Below the pieces are notes generated by a model, which saw nothing but the letters and a program-made list of their open reading frames with translations, was not told where the DNA came from and did no database searches. From assembly GCA_003862195.1 (NCBI GenBank), contig QOUO01000004.1, forward strand, positions 22,578-86,577: a stretch of 64,000 nucleotides of DNA, read 5' to 3'. Positions 42,372 through 49,882 of this stretch are shown here, piece by piece (position 1 is the first letter of the stretch; every line of letters begins with the position of its first letter). A program made the translations under genes and the position numbers. Source of the DNA: Coriobacteriaceae bacterium. GTDB taxonomy: Bacteria > Actinomycetota > Coriobacteriia > Coriobacteriales > Atopobiaceae.

Positions 42372-43415
42372 TTGACACCAACGCACCACAACGCACGACA
42401 TCACGCGCGCCGCGGCCTTCCCTTCTGCTTTGCAGAGGTGGCCGTGGCGTCGCTCCTTATCGGCACGCTCTACACGGGCGTCTACCAGGCGACGCTCGCC
42501 CCCACGCCCGCTCGCCAGGCGACCGTCGCGCGCACGTCCGGCACGGCGCGAAAGGCCGCGCACCATGCGCATCGCTCCGCCGCGTCCCGCGACGCAGAGT
42601 CCTCGCCCTCAACCCACCGGGTGAGCGGCGCCTCCCTCGGCGCGAGCCAGGACCTCCAGTTCACGGGCGCGGGTTCCTTTGCAGGCGGCACGGCGTGCAC
42701 GCAGCTGCTCCAGACGGCTGCCGCGTTCGAGGAGAAGGGCTACCACCTCGGCATATACGCCATCGACCTCGGCACGGGGGACACGCTCGCCTACGACCCG
42801 GACGCCGCGTTCTACACCGCGAGCGCGATAAAGGGCCCGTACGTGACCTCGCTCTTCTCGCTCGAGGTCGAGAAGGGCACGCTCTCGCTCGACGACGCGC
42901 TCGCGTCCGCCACGCCCATCATCCTGAACTCCGACAACGACGCCTACGTCGCGCTCTCCGACGCGCGCGGCCGCCAGGACTTCCTCGCGTGGCTGCAGTC
43001 GGCGGACGTCTCCACGGGCGCGTACCTCTCGCTCGACGACTACGCGAGGCCCCACTACCCGCTCAGCACGGCGCGCCAGCTCGCGCAGGAGTGGCAGGCG
43101 TCCTACGCGTACCTCACGTCGGGCACCGCGGCGGCCAAGGCGCTGCAGTCGCTCTTCGCCAACCGCGTCACCTCGCCCATAAGGGACGCGCTCGGCGCAT
43201 CCCACCAGACCTGGTCAAAGGCCGGCTGGTACCCCACGGCAGAAGGCGACGCCCGCCCCGCCACAAACGACGCGGGCGTCGTGTGGGGGACGGCCGGTCC
43301 CTACGTGGTCGCGATCCTCTCGGACGCGCCGGAGGACTTCTCTTCCGTTCAGGCGGTCGCCACGAGCGTCGACGCCGCCATGGCGGACCTCGCCTCGCGC
43401 GGATCCGCCTCTTAG
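42372..43415 (+). CDS. Membrane-anchored class A beta-lactamase-like serine hydrolase
   Basis: 347 residues from a TTG at 42372; no better start is visible and the ribosome site is weak, so the N-terminus is uncertain. One hydrophobic segment (~residues 22-40, EVAVASLLIGTLYTGVY) anchors it, then a Thr/Ala/Arg linker, then a penicillin-binding fold: SxxK as SAIKG (TASAIKGPYV), SDN in LNSDNDAYV, and a KTG-like SKAG near WSKAGWYP. The missing typical E166 region makes true beta-lactamase activity doubtful; a wall-related esterase or amidase role is possible. murB converges on it. Confidence 0.75.
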   Translation: MTPTHHNARHHARRGLPFCFAEVAVASLLIGTLYTGVYQATLAPTPARQATVARTSGTARKAAHHAHRSAASRDAESSPSTHRVSGASLGASQDLQFTGAGSFAGGTACTQLLQTAAAFEEKGYHLGIYAIDLGTGDTLAYDPDAAFYTASAIKGPYVTSLFSLEVEKGTLSLDDALASATPIILNSDNDAYVALSDARGRQDFLAWLQSADVSTGAYLSLDDYARPHYPLSTARQLAQEWQASYAYLTSGTAAAKALQSLFANRVTSPIRDALGASHQTWSKAGWYPTAEGDARPATNDAGVVWGTAGPYVVAILSDAPEDFSSVQAVATSVDAAMADLASRGSAS

Positions 43416-43422
43416 GGGGCCG

Positions 43423-44382
43423 CTAGGGGCGCGGCTCCTCGTCCTTCTCCCCCGGCTCCTCGCCCAGGAAGCGCACCTCGGGCTCGAGGCGCACGCCAAA
43501 CTGGCGGTCAACCTCGTCCTGCACGTGCGCGATCACGGCACGCACGTCGGCCGCGGTCGCATGCCCCAGGTTCACCACGAACCCGGCGTGCTTCTTCGAG
43601 ACCGCCGCGTCGCCAACCTGGTAGCCCTTCAGCCCCGCGTCGGTAATGAGCTTGCCCGCAAAGAAGCCCTCGGGCCGCTTGAACGTGGAGCCCGCGCTCG
43701 CGAGCTCGAGCGGCTGCTTCTCCTCGCGGCGCCTCGTGAAGTCGTCCATGCGCGCGCGGATCTCCTCGGGCTTGTCCTCGTGCAGCTTGAACGTCGCTGA
43801 GAGCACGACGAGCCCCTCGTCCTTCACGCGGCTCTTGCGATACCCCATCGCAAGGTCGTCGATGTCGATGCTCTGCACGGACCCGTCCGGCATGAGGGCG
43901 CGCACGCTCTCGAGCACGTCGGACGTGCAGCCACCGTAGGCACCCGCGTTCATGAAGCACGCGCCACCGACGGAGCCGGGAATGCCGCAGGCAAACTCGA
44001 GGCCGGAAAGCCCCAGCTCACAGGCCATCTCGGACGCCTCCTTGAGCGTGACGCCCGCCTGGCAGGTCATCTCCTCGCCGTTCACGCTCACATTGGTGAG
44101 GTCGTCCGCCAGCGCTATCACCACGCCGCGGTATCCGTCGTCGCTCACGAGCAGGTCGCTGCCGCAGCCGAGCACAAAGTAGGGCGCGCCCTCCTCGCGG
44201 CAGGCGGCAACCACGTCGCCAACCTCCTCGGGGTCGTCCGGGACCACGTAGAAGTCGGCCGGGCCCCCGATCCTGAACGTCGTGTGCTCGCTCATCGGCT
44301 CGGACTCGAGCACGTTCTCCTCGCCGACGATGGCGCGCAGGCGCCAGGCCAACGTATCCAAGTGGTAGGCACTGTCAGACAT
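43423..44382 (-). CDS. murB: UDP-N-acetylenolpyruvoylglucosamine reductase
   Basis: FAD enzyme making UDP-N-acetylmuramate for peptidoglycan. 319 residues; HTTFRIGGPADFYVVPD, LGCGSDLLVSDDGY, GIPGSVGGACFMNAGAYGG for FAD, YRKSRVKDEG, the serine in SAGSTFKRPEG, and the catalytic Glu in RLEPEVRFLG. The pattern is that of type II MurB. The ATG at 44382 was chosen because MSDSAYH leads into the FAD domain and the longer upstream frame is low-complexity. The C-terminus PGEKDEEPRP is encoded by a copy of the dispersed word, so the tail may exist because of it. Confidence 0.95.
   Translation of the reverse strand: MSDSAYHLDTLAWRLRAIVGEENVLESEPMSEHTTFRIGGPADFYVVPDDPEEVGDVVAACREEGAPYFVLGCGSDLLVSDDGYRGVVIALADDLTNVSVNGEEMTCQAGVTLKEASEMACELGLSGLEFACGIPGSVGGACFMNAGAYGGCTSDVLESVRALMPDGSVQSIDIDDLAMGYRKSRVKDEGLVVLSATFKLHEDKPEEIRARMDDFTRRREEKQPLELASAGSTFKRPEGFFAGKLITDAGLKGYQVGDAAVSKKHAGFVVNLGHATAADVRAVIAHVQDEVDRQFGVRLEPEVRFLGEEPGEKDEEPRP
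43441..43452 (-). repeat. Dispersed 12-mer in the murB C-terminal tail
   Basis: GTCCTTCTCCCC on the plus strand; read in murB it encodes GEKD six to nine codons before the stop. Confidence 0.8.
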
Positions 44383-44546
44383 GCCCGTATCACACTCCCT
44401 CAAGCCGCCTCTGCGCGGCCGTCGCATGCCATTGCATCCATACGAGTATAGCAGCCATCCCGTGGCACGAAGGCGCCTCGGCCGTCGCCCCAGGCCCCCG
44501 CACGGACTGCCCACACGTGCGGAAATGTTACGAATTGCCACCGCAC

Positions 44547-44558
44547 GTCCTTCTCCCC
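44547..44558 (-). repeat. Dispersed 12-mer at the ribU promoter
   Basis: GTCCTTCTCCCC directly abuts the ribU -35 element; an opposed imperfect copy GGGCGAGAA (44569-44577) lies in the -35/-10 spacer. Confidence 0.8.
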
Positions 44559-44587
44559 TTCACCATCTGGGCGAGAAATGCTATTGT
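44559..44587 (+). promoter_or_regulatory. Promoter of the ribU-ecf unit
   Basis: TTCACC (44559-44564), 17-base spacer, TATTGT (44582-44587), placed about 10 bases before the start of the FMN riboswitch. Confidence 0.65.
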
Positions 44588-44597
44588 CGTGCCGTCA

Positions 44598-44728
44598 GTT
44601 TCAGGGCGGGGTGAGATTCCCCACTGGCGGTATGGGCAGGTGCCCGAGTCCGCGCGCCGCACAGAAAAGAGCGGCTGACCTGGTGAGATGCCAGGACCAA
44701 CGGTCACAGTCCGGATGGGAGAAACGAG
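44598..44728 (+). ncRNA. FMN riboswitch (RFN element)
   Basis: All conserved blocks of the RFN aptamer are present in order: CAGGGCGGGGTGAGATTCCC, ACTGGCGGTA, AGTCCGCG, GACCTGGTGAGATGCC, ACGGTCACAGTCCGGATGGG and AGAAACGAGG. The ribU start codon lies 7 bases after the element, so control is probably by masking the ribosome site when FMN is bound. It matches the riboflavin role of the downstream transporter. Confidence 0.97.
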
Positions 44729-44734
44729 GTCATC

Positions 44735-45319
44735 ATGGCACAAGACTCCACCTTTGCACGGCACGACACCCACTCCACCACGGAGCAGGGCTCGGGCTGG
44801 AGCACCAAGCGCATCGCCGTCACCGCGCTCTTCTGCGCGCTCGCGGCCATCTGCACGCTCTTCATCGAGTTCCCGATCCTTCCCGCGGTGCCCTGGCTCA
44901 AGTACGACCCGTCCGCGATCATCTGCCTCATGGCGGGCTTCGCCTTCGGTCCCGCCACGGGAGTCGCCGTGTCCGTCATCAGCTACCTCCCCCACATCGC
45001 CACGGCTTCGGGCTTCTGGGGCATGCTGATGGCCATCATCGCGACGCTCGCCATGGTGCTTCCCGCGTCGCTCGTGTACAAGCATGACACCACCATGCGC
45101 GGCGCCATCATCGGCATGGTGATCGGGGCCGTGGTGAGCGTCCTTCTCTGCATCGTCGCAAACATCATCGTGACGCCCATCTACGCGCACATGTCCACCC
45201 AGGCGGTCATCGCGCTCATCGTCCCGGCGCTCCTGCCGTTCAACGCGCTCAAGGTCGTCATCAACGCCGTCGTGACCACGCTCGTCTACAAGCCGGTCAC
45301 CAAGGCGCTGGGAAACTAG
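44735..45319 (+). CDS. ribU: ECF transporter S component for riboflavin
   Basis: Membrane protein that binds riboflavin and docks on the ECF energising module. 194 residues, six hydrophobic segments starting at RIAVTALFCALAAICTLFIEF, with FPILPAVPWLKYDPSAI, the RibU substrate loop. The N-terminal 25 residues are polar. The FMN riboswitch directly upstream supports the substrate. The cognate ATPase and T component genes follow immediately (4-base gap, then an overlap), an unusually complete dedicated unit. Confidence 0.95.
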   Translation: MAQDSTFARHDTHSTTEQGSGWSTKRIAVTALFCALAAICTLFIEFPILPAVPWLKYDPSAIICLMAGFAFGPATGVAVSVISYLPHIATASGFWGMLMAIIATLAMVLPASLVYKHDTTMRGAIIGMVIGAVVSVLLCIVANIIVTPIYAHMSTQAVIALIVPALLPFNALKVVINAVVTTLVYKPVTKALGN

Positions 45320-45323
45320 CACC

Positions 45324-47216
45324 TTGCAGCCAAGCCCAAGCATAGCCCGCGGCGCCTCCGCGGTCAGCCTTTCGCACGTCAGCCTCAGCTTCGAGACTGA
45401 CGTGCAGGCTCTTGTCGACGTGAGCCTCGAGGTCGCGCCTGGCGAGCGCCTCTGCGTGCTCGGCCCCAACGGCTCGGGCAAGTCCACGCTCGCCTCGGTC
45501 ATCTGCGGGCTCCTCGCGCCGGACGCCGGCTCGGTCACGCTCGTGGGAGAGCCGGTCATGCGCGAGGGCACGGTCGACTTCGCGGCGTACCGCAGGGCGC
45601 GGCGCAGCCTCGGCCTCGTCTTCCAGAACCCGGACGACCAGCTCGTCACCACCGTCGTGGAGGAGGACGTCGCCTTCGGGCCCGAGAACCTGGGCGTCGA
45701 CCCCGCGCAGATAGGCGAGCGCGTCCGCCGCGAGCTCCACCGCGTCGCGATGCAGGACTTTGCCAAGGCGGACCCAACCAGGCTCTCCGGCGGCCAGAAG
45801 CAGCGCGTCGCCATCGCCGGGGCCCTGGCCATGGAGCCCTCCGTCATCGTCTTCGACGAGCCGGGCGCCCTCCTGGACGTCCGCGGCCGCCGCTCGATCA
45901 TGCGCGTGATGGACGCCCTCGCGCGCGACGGCATCACGCAGGTGCACGTCACGCACTTCATGGAGGAGGCCTTCGCGGCCGACCGCGTGATCGTGCTCGA
46001 CCACGGCCGCATCGCGCTCTCCGGCACGCCCGACGAGGTCTTCTCGCACGAGCGCGAGCTGCGCGCCCTCGGCCTCGAGCCGCCCTTCGCGGCGCGCCTG
46101 TCCGAGCTCCTGCGCGACCGCGGCGTCGACGTCCCCTGGACCTGTGACGTCGCAACGCTCAAGTCAGCCGTCGCCTCCGTCTGCGCCGCACCGCTCGACA
46201 GCCGCGTGTCCCGGCCCCAGGCGGCGCGCGCCACCACGGGCGAGAAGGACGCAGCCCCCGCGGCCGGGGCCAAGGCGCCGGCTGCGCCCGAGGACGTCGC
46301 CGTCAGCGTGGAGGGCGTGACCTTCTCCTATGCGGAATCCTCCGCAACGCGCGGCGACGCCGGCACCAGGGGCGCGCTCGAGGGCGTGAGCCTGACCGTG
46401 CAGCGCGGCTCGCTCACCTCCATCGTGGGGCAGACAGGCTCAGGAAAGTCGACCCTCGCGCGCCTCATGTGCGCGCTCGACACGCCCGACGCGGGCCGCA
46501 TCGTGGTCGGCGGCGTCGATACGCAGCCGCGCAGGAACCGCCGCCTCGTCCACCAGCGCATCGGCTACGTGATGCAGCACCCCGAGCGGCAGCTCTTCGC
46601 AGAGACCGTGTGGCAGGACGTGTGCTACGGGCCGCGCAACCTCGGCCTGGACGATGCCGAGGTCAGCCGTCGCGCCAGCCGCGCGCTCGAGCTCGTGGGC
46701 CTCTCGGGAAGGGAGCAGGTCTCCCCCTTCGAGCTCTCCGGCGGCCAGCAGCGGCTCTGCGCCATCGCAGGCATCCTCGCGATGCGCCCCGGCGCCATCG
46801 TGCTGGACGAGCCCACGGCCGGGCTCGACCCGCGCGGGCGAGCGGAGCTCCGCCGCATCCTGGGCAGCCTCCACGCGCACGGCGTCACCATCATCCAGGT
46901 CACGCACTCCATGGAGGACGCCGCCCGCTCCGACCAGGTCGTCGTCCTCAACAACGCGCGCCTCCTCATGGCGGGCACGCCGCGGGAGGTCTTCACGCCG
47001 GCAAACGCCGTGCTGCTGCGCGAGTGCGGGCTCGGGCTTCCCGCCCCGCTCGCGTGGGCGATCGAGCTTCGCGAGGCGGGCGTCACCCTGGACCTGAGCC
47101 AGGGCCTGGCACCGCTCACGACGGAGGCGCTGGCAGATGCCCTGGCAGAGGCTATCGCGCGCGCCGCGCGCGGCCCACACGACGCGCATGACTCGCACGA
47201 CCGGGGAGGCGACTGA
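45324..47216 (+). CDS. Fused ECF transporter ATPase (EcfA1-EcfA2 in one chain)
   Basis: 630 residues containing two complete ABC ATPase domains. Domain 1: Walker A GPNGSGKST (~48-56), Q-loop VFQNPDDQL, signature LSGGQKQR, Walker B VIVFDEPGALLD. Domain 2: Walker A GQTGSGKST (~372-380), VMQHPERQLF, LSGGQQRL, IVLDEPTAGLD. The QNPDDQ/QHPERQ loops are specific to ECF ATPases. In domain 1 the D-loop is GALLD, in domain 2 TAGLD, both with the catalytic Glu. The Ala-rich linker carries TTGEKDAAP, encoded by the dispersed word. The start appears to be TTG at 45324, since no ATG or GTG precedes the first domain. Confidence 0.92.
   Translation: MQPSPSIARGASAVSLSHVSLSFETDVQALVDVSLEVAPGERLCVLGPNGSGKSTLASVICGLLAPDAGSVTLVGEPVMREGTVDFAAYRRARRSLGLVFQNPDDQLVTTVVEEDVAFGPENLGVDPAQIGERVRRELHRVAMQDFAKADPTRLSGGQKQRVAIAGALAMEPSVIVFDEPGALLDVRGRRSIMRVMDALARDGITQVHVTHFMEEAFAADRVIVLDHGRIALSGTPDEVFSHERELRALGLEPPFAARLSELLRDRGVDVPWTCDVATLKSAVASVCAAPLDSRVSRPQAARATTGEKDAAPAAGAKAPAAPEDVAVSVEGVTFSYAESSATRGDAGTRGALEGVSLTVQRGSLTSIVGQTGSGKSTLARLMCALDTPDAGRIVVGGVDTQPRRNRRLVHQRIGYVMQHPERQLFAETVWQDVCYGPRNLGLDDAEVSRRASRALELVGLSGREQVSPFELSGGQQRLCAIAGILAMRPGAIVLDEPTAGLDPRGRAELRRILGSLHAHGVTIIQVTHSMEDAARSDQVVVLNNARLLMAGTPREVFTPANAVLLRECGLGLPAPLAWAIELREAGVTLDLSQGLAPLTTEALADALAEAIARAARGPHDAHDSHDRGGD
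46238..46250 (+). repeat. Dispersed 13-mer GGGCGAGAAGGAC in the ECF ATPase linker
   Basis: Exact copy encoding GEKD exactly in the linker between the two ATPase domains. Confidence 0.8.
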
Positions 47217-48016
47217 TGGCCCTGCGCATATCCATGGGACAGTACGTCCCCCGCAACTCCTGCATCCACCGCCTCGACCCGCGCGCCAAGGTGGGCGCCG
47301 CGCTCGCGGTCATGATCACGGTCTTCTTCGTGCAGACGCCGGCGCAGCTCGCGTTCGCGCTCGCGTTCGCCGCCGCCGTGCTCGCCCTCTCCAAGGTGCC
47401 CGCTCGTCAGGCGCTGCGCTCCGTGAGGCCGCTCGTGGTCATGCTGTTCCTGCTCGGCCTCTTCAACCTCCTCTACGTGCGAGAAGGACATGTGCTCCTC
47501 GCGCTGGGGGCCCTTCGCATCACCACGGGCGGCCTCTGGTACGCGATCTGCTACCCGCTTCGCTTCACGGTGGCGGTGCTCATGGGTGCGCTCATGCTCT
47601 TCACCACGACGCCCACACAGCTGACGGACGCCGTGGACGCCTGCCTGGCACCGCTTTCCTCCATGGGGCTGCCTGGACACGAGCTTGCGATGGTCTTCTC
47701 GCTCATGCTGCGCTTCATCCCCACGATCGCGGACGAGGCCCAGGCCATCGTCGACGCGCAGGCGGCCCGTGGCGGTGCCGTGGGAGAGGGCTCGCTCGCC
47801 CATCGCGTGCGTGCCATAGGTCCCGTGGTCGTGGCGCTGCTGGCAAGCTCCGCCCACCATGCCGAGGGCCTGTCACGCGCGCTTGACGCCCGCTGCTACG
47901 AGGGTGGCTCCGCGCGCAGTCACTGGCATCCGCTGCACATGGCCGGGCGAGATTGGCTTGCGCTGGCCATCTGCGCGGCGTACGTGGTGGTCCTTCTCTT
48001 CCTGGGCACGCTCTAG
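47216..48016 (+). CDS. ecfT: ECF transporter T component
   Basis: Transmembrane coupling protein of the ECF module. 266 residues with five or six hydrophobic segments and the two EcfT coupling motifs with the Ala-Arg-Gly pattern (DAQAARGGAVGEG near residue 182, and SRALDARCYEGGSARS near 221). The ATG overlaps the ATPase stop by one base (TGATG), so the subunits are translationally coupled. Together with ribU and the fused ATPase this is a self-contained riboflavin importer. Confidence 0.93.
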   Translation: MALRISMGQYVPRNSCIHRLDPRAKVGAALAVMITVFFVQTPAQLAFALAFAAAVLALSKVPARQALRSVRPLVVMLFLLGLFNLLYVREGHVLLALGALRITTGGLWYAICYPLRFTVAVLMGALMLFTTTPTQLTDAVDACLAPLSSMGLPGHELAMVFSLMLRFIPTIADEAQAIVDAQAARGGAVGEGSLAHRVRAIGPVVVALLASSAHHAEGLSRALDARCYEGGSARSHWHPLHMAGRDWLALAICAAYVVVLLFLGTL

Positions 48017-48019
48017 CGC

Positions 48020-48053
48020 CGCCGGCGCGGTGGCCTCAAACCCCGCGCCGGCG
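48020..48053. terminator. Bidirectional terminator-like hairpin between ecfT and the ABC exporter
   Basis: 11-bp perfect stem (48020-48030 with 48043-48053; GCCGGCGCGG/CCGCGCCGGC core), 12-base loop, between converging genes; no T-tract. Confidence 0.65.
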
Positions 48054-48058
48054 CACGC

Positions 48059-49882
48059 CTACGCGAACTGGCTCCTGTAGAGCTCCGCGTACATGCCGCC
48101 CTTGGCCAGCAGCTCGCGATGGTTGCCCTTCTCCACGATGCTGCCGTGGTCCATCACCAGGATGAGGTCCGCGTCCACGATCGTCGAGAGCCTGTGCGCG
48201 ATCACGAAGCTCGTGCGGTCCTCCATGATGGCCTCCATCGCGCGCGTGATGTACTGCTCCGTGCGGGTGTCCACGCTCGACGTCGCCTCGTCCAGGATGA
48301 GGATGGCCGGGTCCATGAGCATGGCCCGCGCGATCGTGAGCAGCTGGCGCTGGCCCTGGCTGATGTTCTCCGCGTCGTTGGAGAGCACGGTGTCGTAGCC
48401 GTCGGGCAGCGTGCGGACGAAGTAGTCCACGTGCGCCGCGCGAGCCGCCGCCTCGACGTCCTCGCGGGTGGCGTCGCTCTTGCCGTAGGCGATGTTCTGG
48501 GCAATGGTTCCCTCGAACAGCCACGCGTCCTGCAGCACCATGCCAAACTGGCGGCGCAGGTCGGCGCGGGCGAGGCGCCTCGTGTCGATGCCGTCGAGCG
48601 TGATGCGCCCGCCGTCCACCTCGTAGAAGCGCATGAGCAGGTTGATGAGGGTCGTCTTGCCGGCACCCGTCTGGCCCACGATCGCGACCTTCTGTCCGGG
48701 CTCCGCCACGAAGCTGACGTCCGACATGAGGGGCTTGTCAGGCGAGTAGCCAAAGCGTACGTGCTCGAAGGCGACGCGGCCGCGCACGTGCTCGGGAAGG
48801 CGGGCCGGCTGCTCCGGGTCGGGAACGACCTCCTCCTCGTCCAGCAGGCGGAAGACGCGCTCCGCCGCCGCGAGGGCGCCCTGCAGCATGTTCACCGTGA
48901 GCGAGAGCTGCGTGACGGGCTCGGACGCCTTGAAGACGTACTGGAAGAACGCCTGGAACGTGCCGATGGTAAGGCGGCCCGCCACGAGCATGCCGCCCGC
49001 GAGGACGCCACAGATGACCTGCGAGAGCCTCGTAAGGAAGCGGATGGCGGGAGAGATGGCGTTGGTGAGGAAGTCCGCACGGGCGCTCACGAGCGCAAGC
49101 TCCTGTGCGTCCGCCTCGATCTGCTCGAGGCTCGCCCGCTCGCGGCCGAACGCCTTCACGACGGTGCGACCGCTGTATGCCTCCTCCACCCTGCCGGTGA
49201 GGCGTCCCAGGACCTCCTGGCGCCTGCCGGCCACCACGAGCGTCCTCCCCGCCACCACGCGGGTGAGCAGGAGCGAGGCCGCGATGAACACGGTGAAGAT
49301 CGAGGCGAGAAGGACGTCCATGCGGAACATGATGATGAGTGCGCCCACGAGGGTGACTGCCGAGATGATGATTTGCAGGAGTCCGCGCTGGAGCACCTCG
49401 CTCACCTTGTCCAGGTCGTTCGTCGCGCGGCTGATCGTGTCGCCCGGCTTGTGCGCGTCAAAGTAACGCAGCGGGAGGCGCCCCACCTTCGCGGAGATGT
49501 CCTTGCGCAACCTCAGGTTGAGCCGCTCGGCGAAGCTCGCCATGACGAGCGACTGCGTGCTGTAGAAGACCCAGGCGAGCATCCAGATGCCGAGGTAGAC
49601 GAGGAGCTCTCGGCCGCCGTCGTCGAGCGTGACCACGAACGGCTCGCCCTTCGCGAACGCCGCCTGGATGTTCTTCCACAGGAGGTCTATCAGGTGTGCC
49701 GAGTACAGCGGCGTGATGAGGTCGCACGTCACGTAGAGGATGGCGGCAATCGTCGCCACGACCACGCGCCAGCGCAGGCCACGCGCCGAGGCCCAAAGCC
49801 TGCGTGCAGTCAGCAGACCGTTCTCAGGCACCTCAAGCTCGTCCTTCTCGTCCCGTGCGTCCTTCTTGTCCCTATCGGCCAT
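48059..49882 (-). CDS. ABC exporter half-transporter, catalytic-site subunit
   Basis: 607 residues: a polar N-terminus rich in Asp/Lys/Glu (DKKDARDEKDEL), six membrane segments, then one ABC domain with Walker A GQTGAGKTT, Q-loop VLQDAWLFEG, signature ISQGQRQ, Walker B ILILDEATSSVD with the catalytic Glu, and H-loop AHRLST. It is the competent half of a heterodimer with the upstream gene. The ATG at 49882 lies behind GGAGG and 11 bases inside the partner's 3' end, so translation is coupled. Substrate unknown; the MarR gene suggests drug or stress-inducible efflux. Confidence 0.92.
   Translation of the reverse strand: MADRDKKDARDEKDELEVPENGLLTARRLWASARGLRWRVVVATIAAILYVTCDLITPLYSAHLIDLLWKNIQAAFAKGEPFVVTLDDGGRELLVYLGIWMLAWVFYSTQSLVMASFAERLNLRLRKDISAKVGRLPLRYFDAHKPGDTISRATNDLDKVSEVLQRGLLQIIISAVTLVGALIIMFRMDVLLASIFTVFIAASLLLTRVVAGRTLVVAGRRQEVLGRLTGRVEEAYSGRTVVKAFGRERASLEQIEADAQELALVSARADFLTNAISPAIRFLTRLSQVICGVLAGGMLVAGRLTIGTFQAFFQYVFKASEPVTQLSLTVNMLQGALAAAERVFRLLDEEEVVPDPEQPARLPEHVRGRVAFEHVRFGYSPDKPLMSDVSFVAEPGQKVAIVGQTGAGKTTLINLLMRFYEVDGGRITLDGIDTRRLARADLRRQFGMVLQDAWLFEGTIAQNIAYGKSDATREDVEAAARAAHVDYFVRTLPDGYDTVLSNDAENISQGQRQLLTIARAMLMDPAILILDEATSSVDTRTEQYITRAMEAIMEDRTSFVIAHRLSTIVDADLILVMDHGSIVEKGNHRELLAKGGMYAELYRSQFA
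49304..49315 (+). repeat. Dispersed 12-mer GGCGAGAAGGAC in the ABC exporter gene
   Basis: Copy antisense to the gene, falling between membrane segments. Confidence 0.75.
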
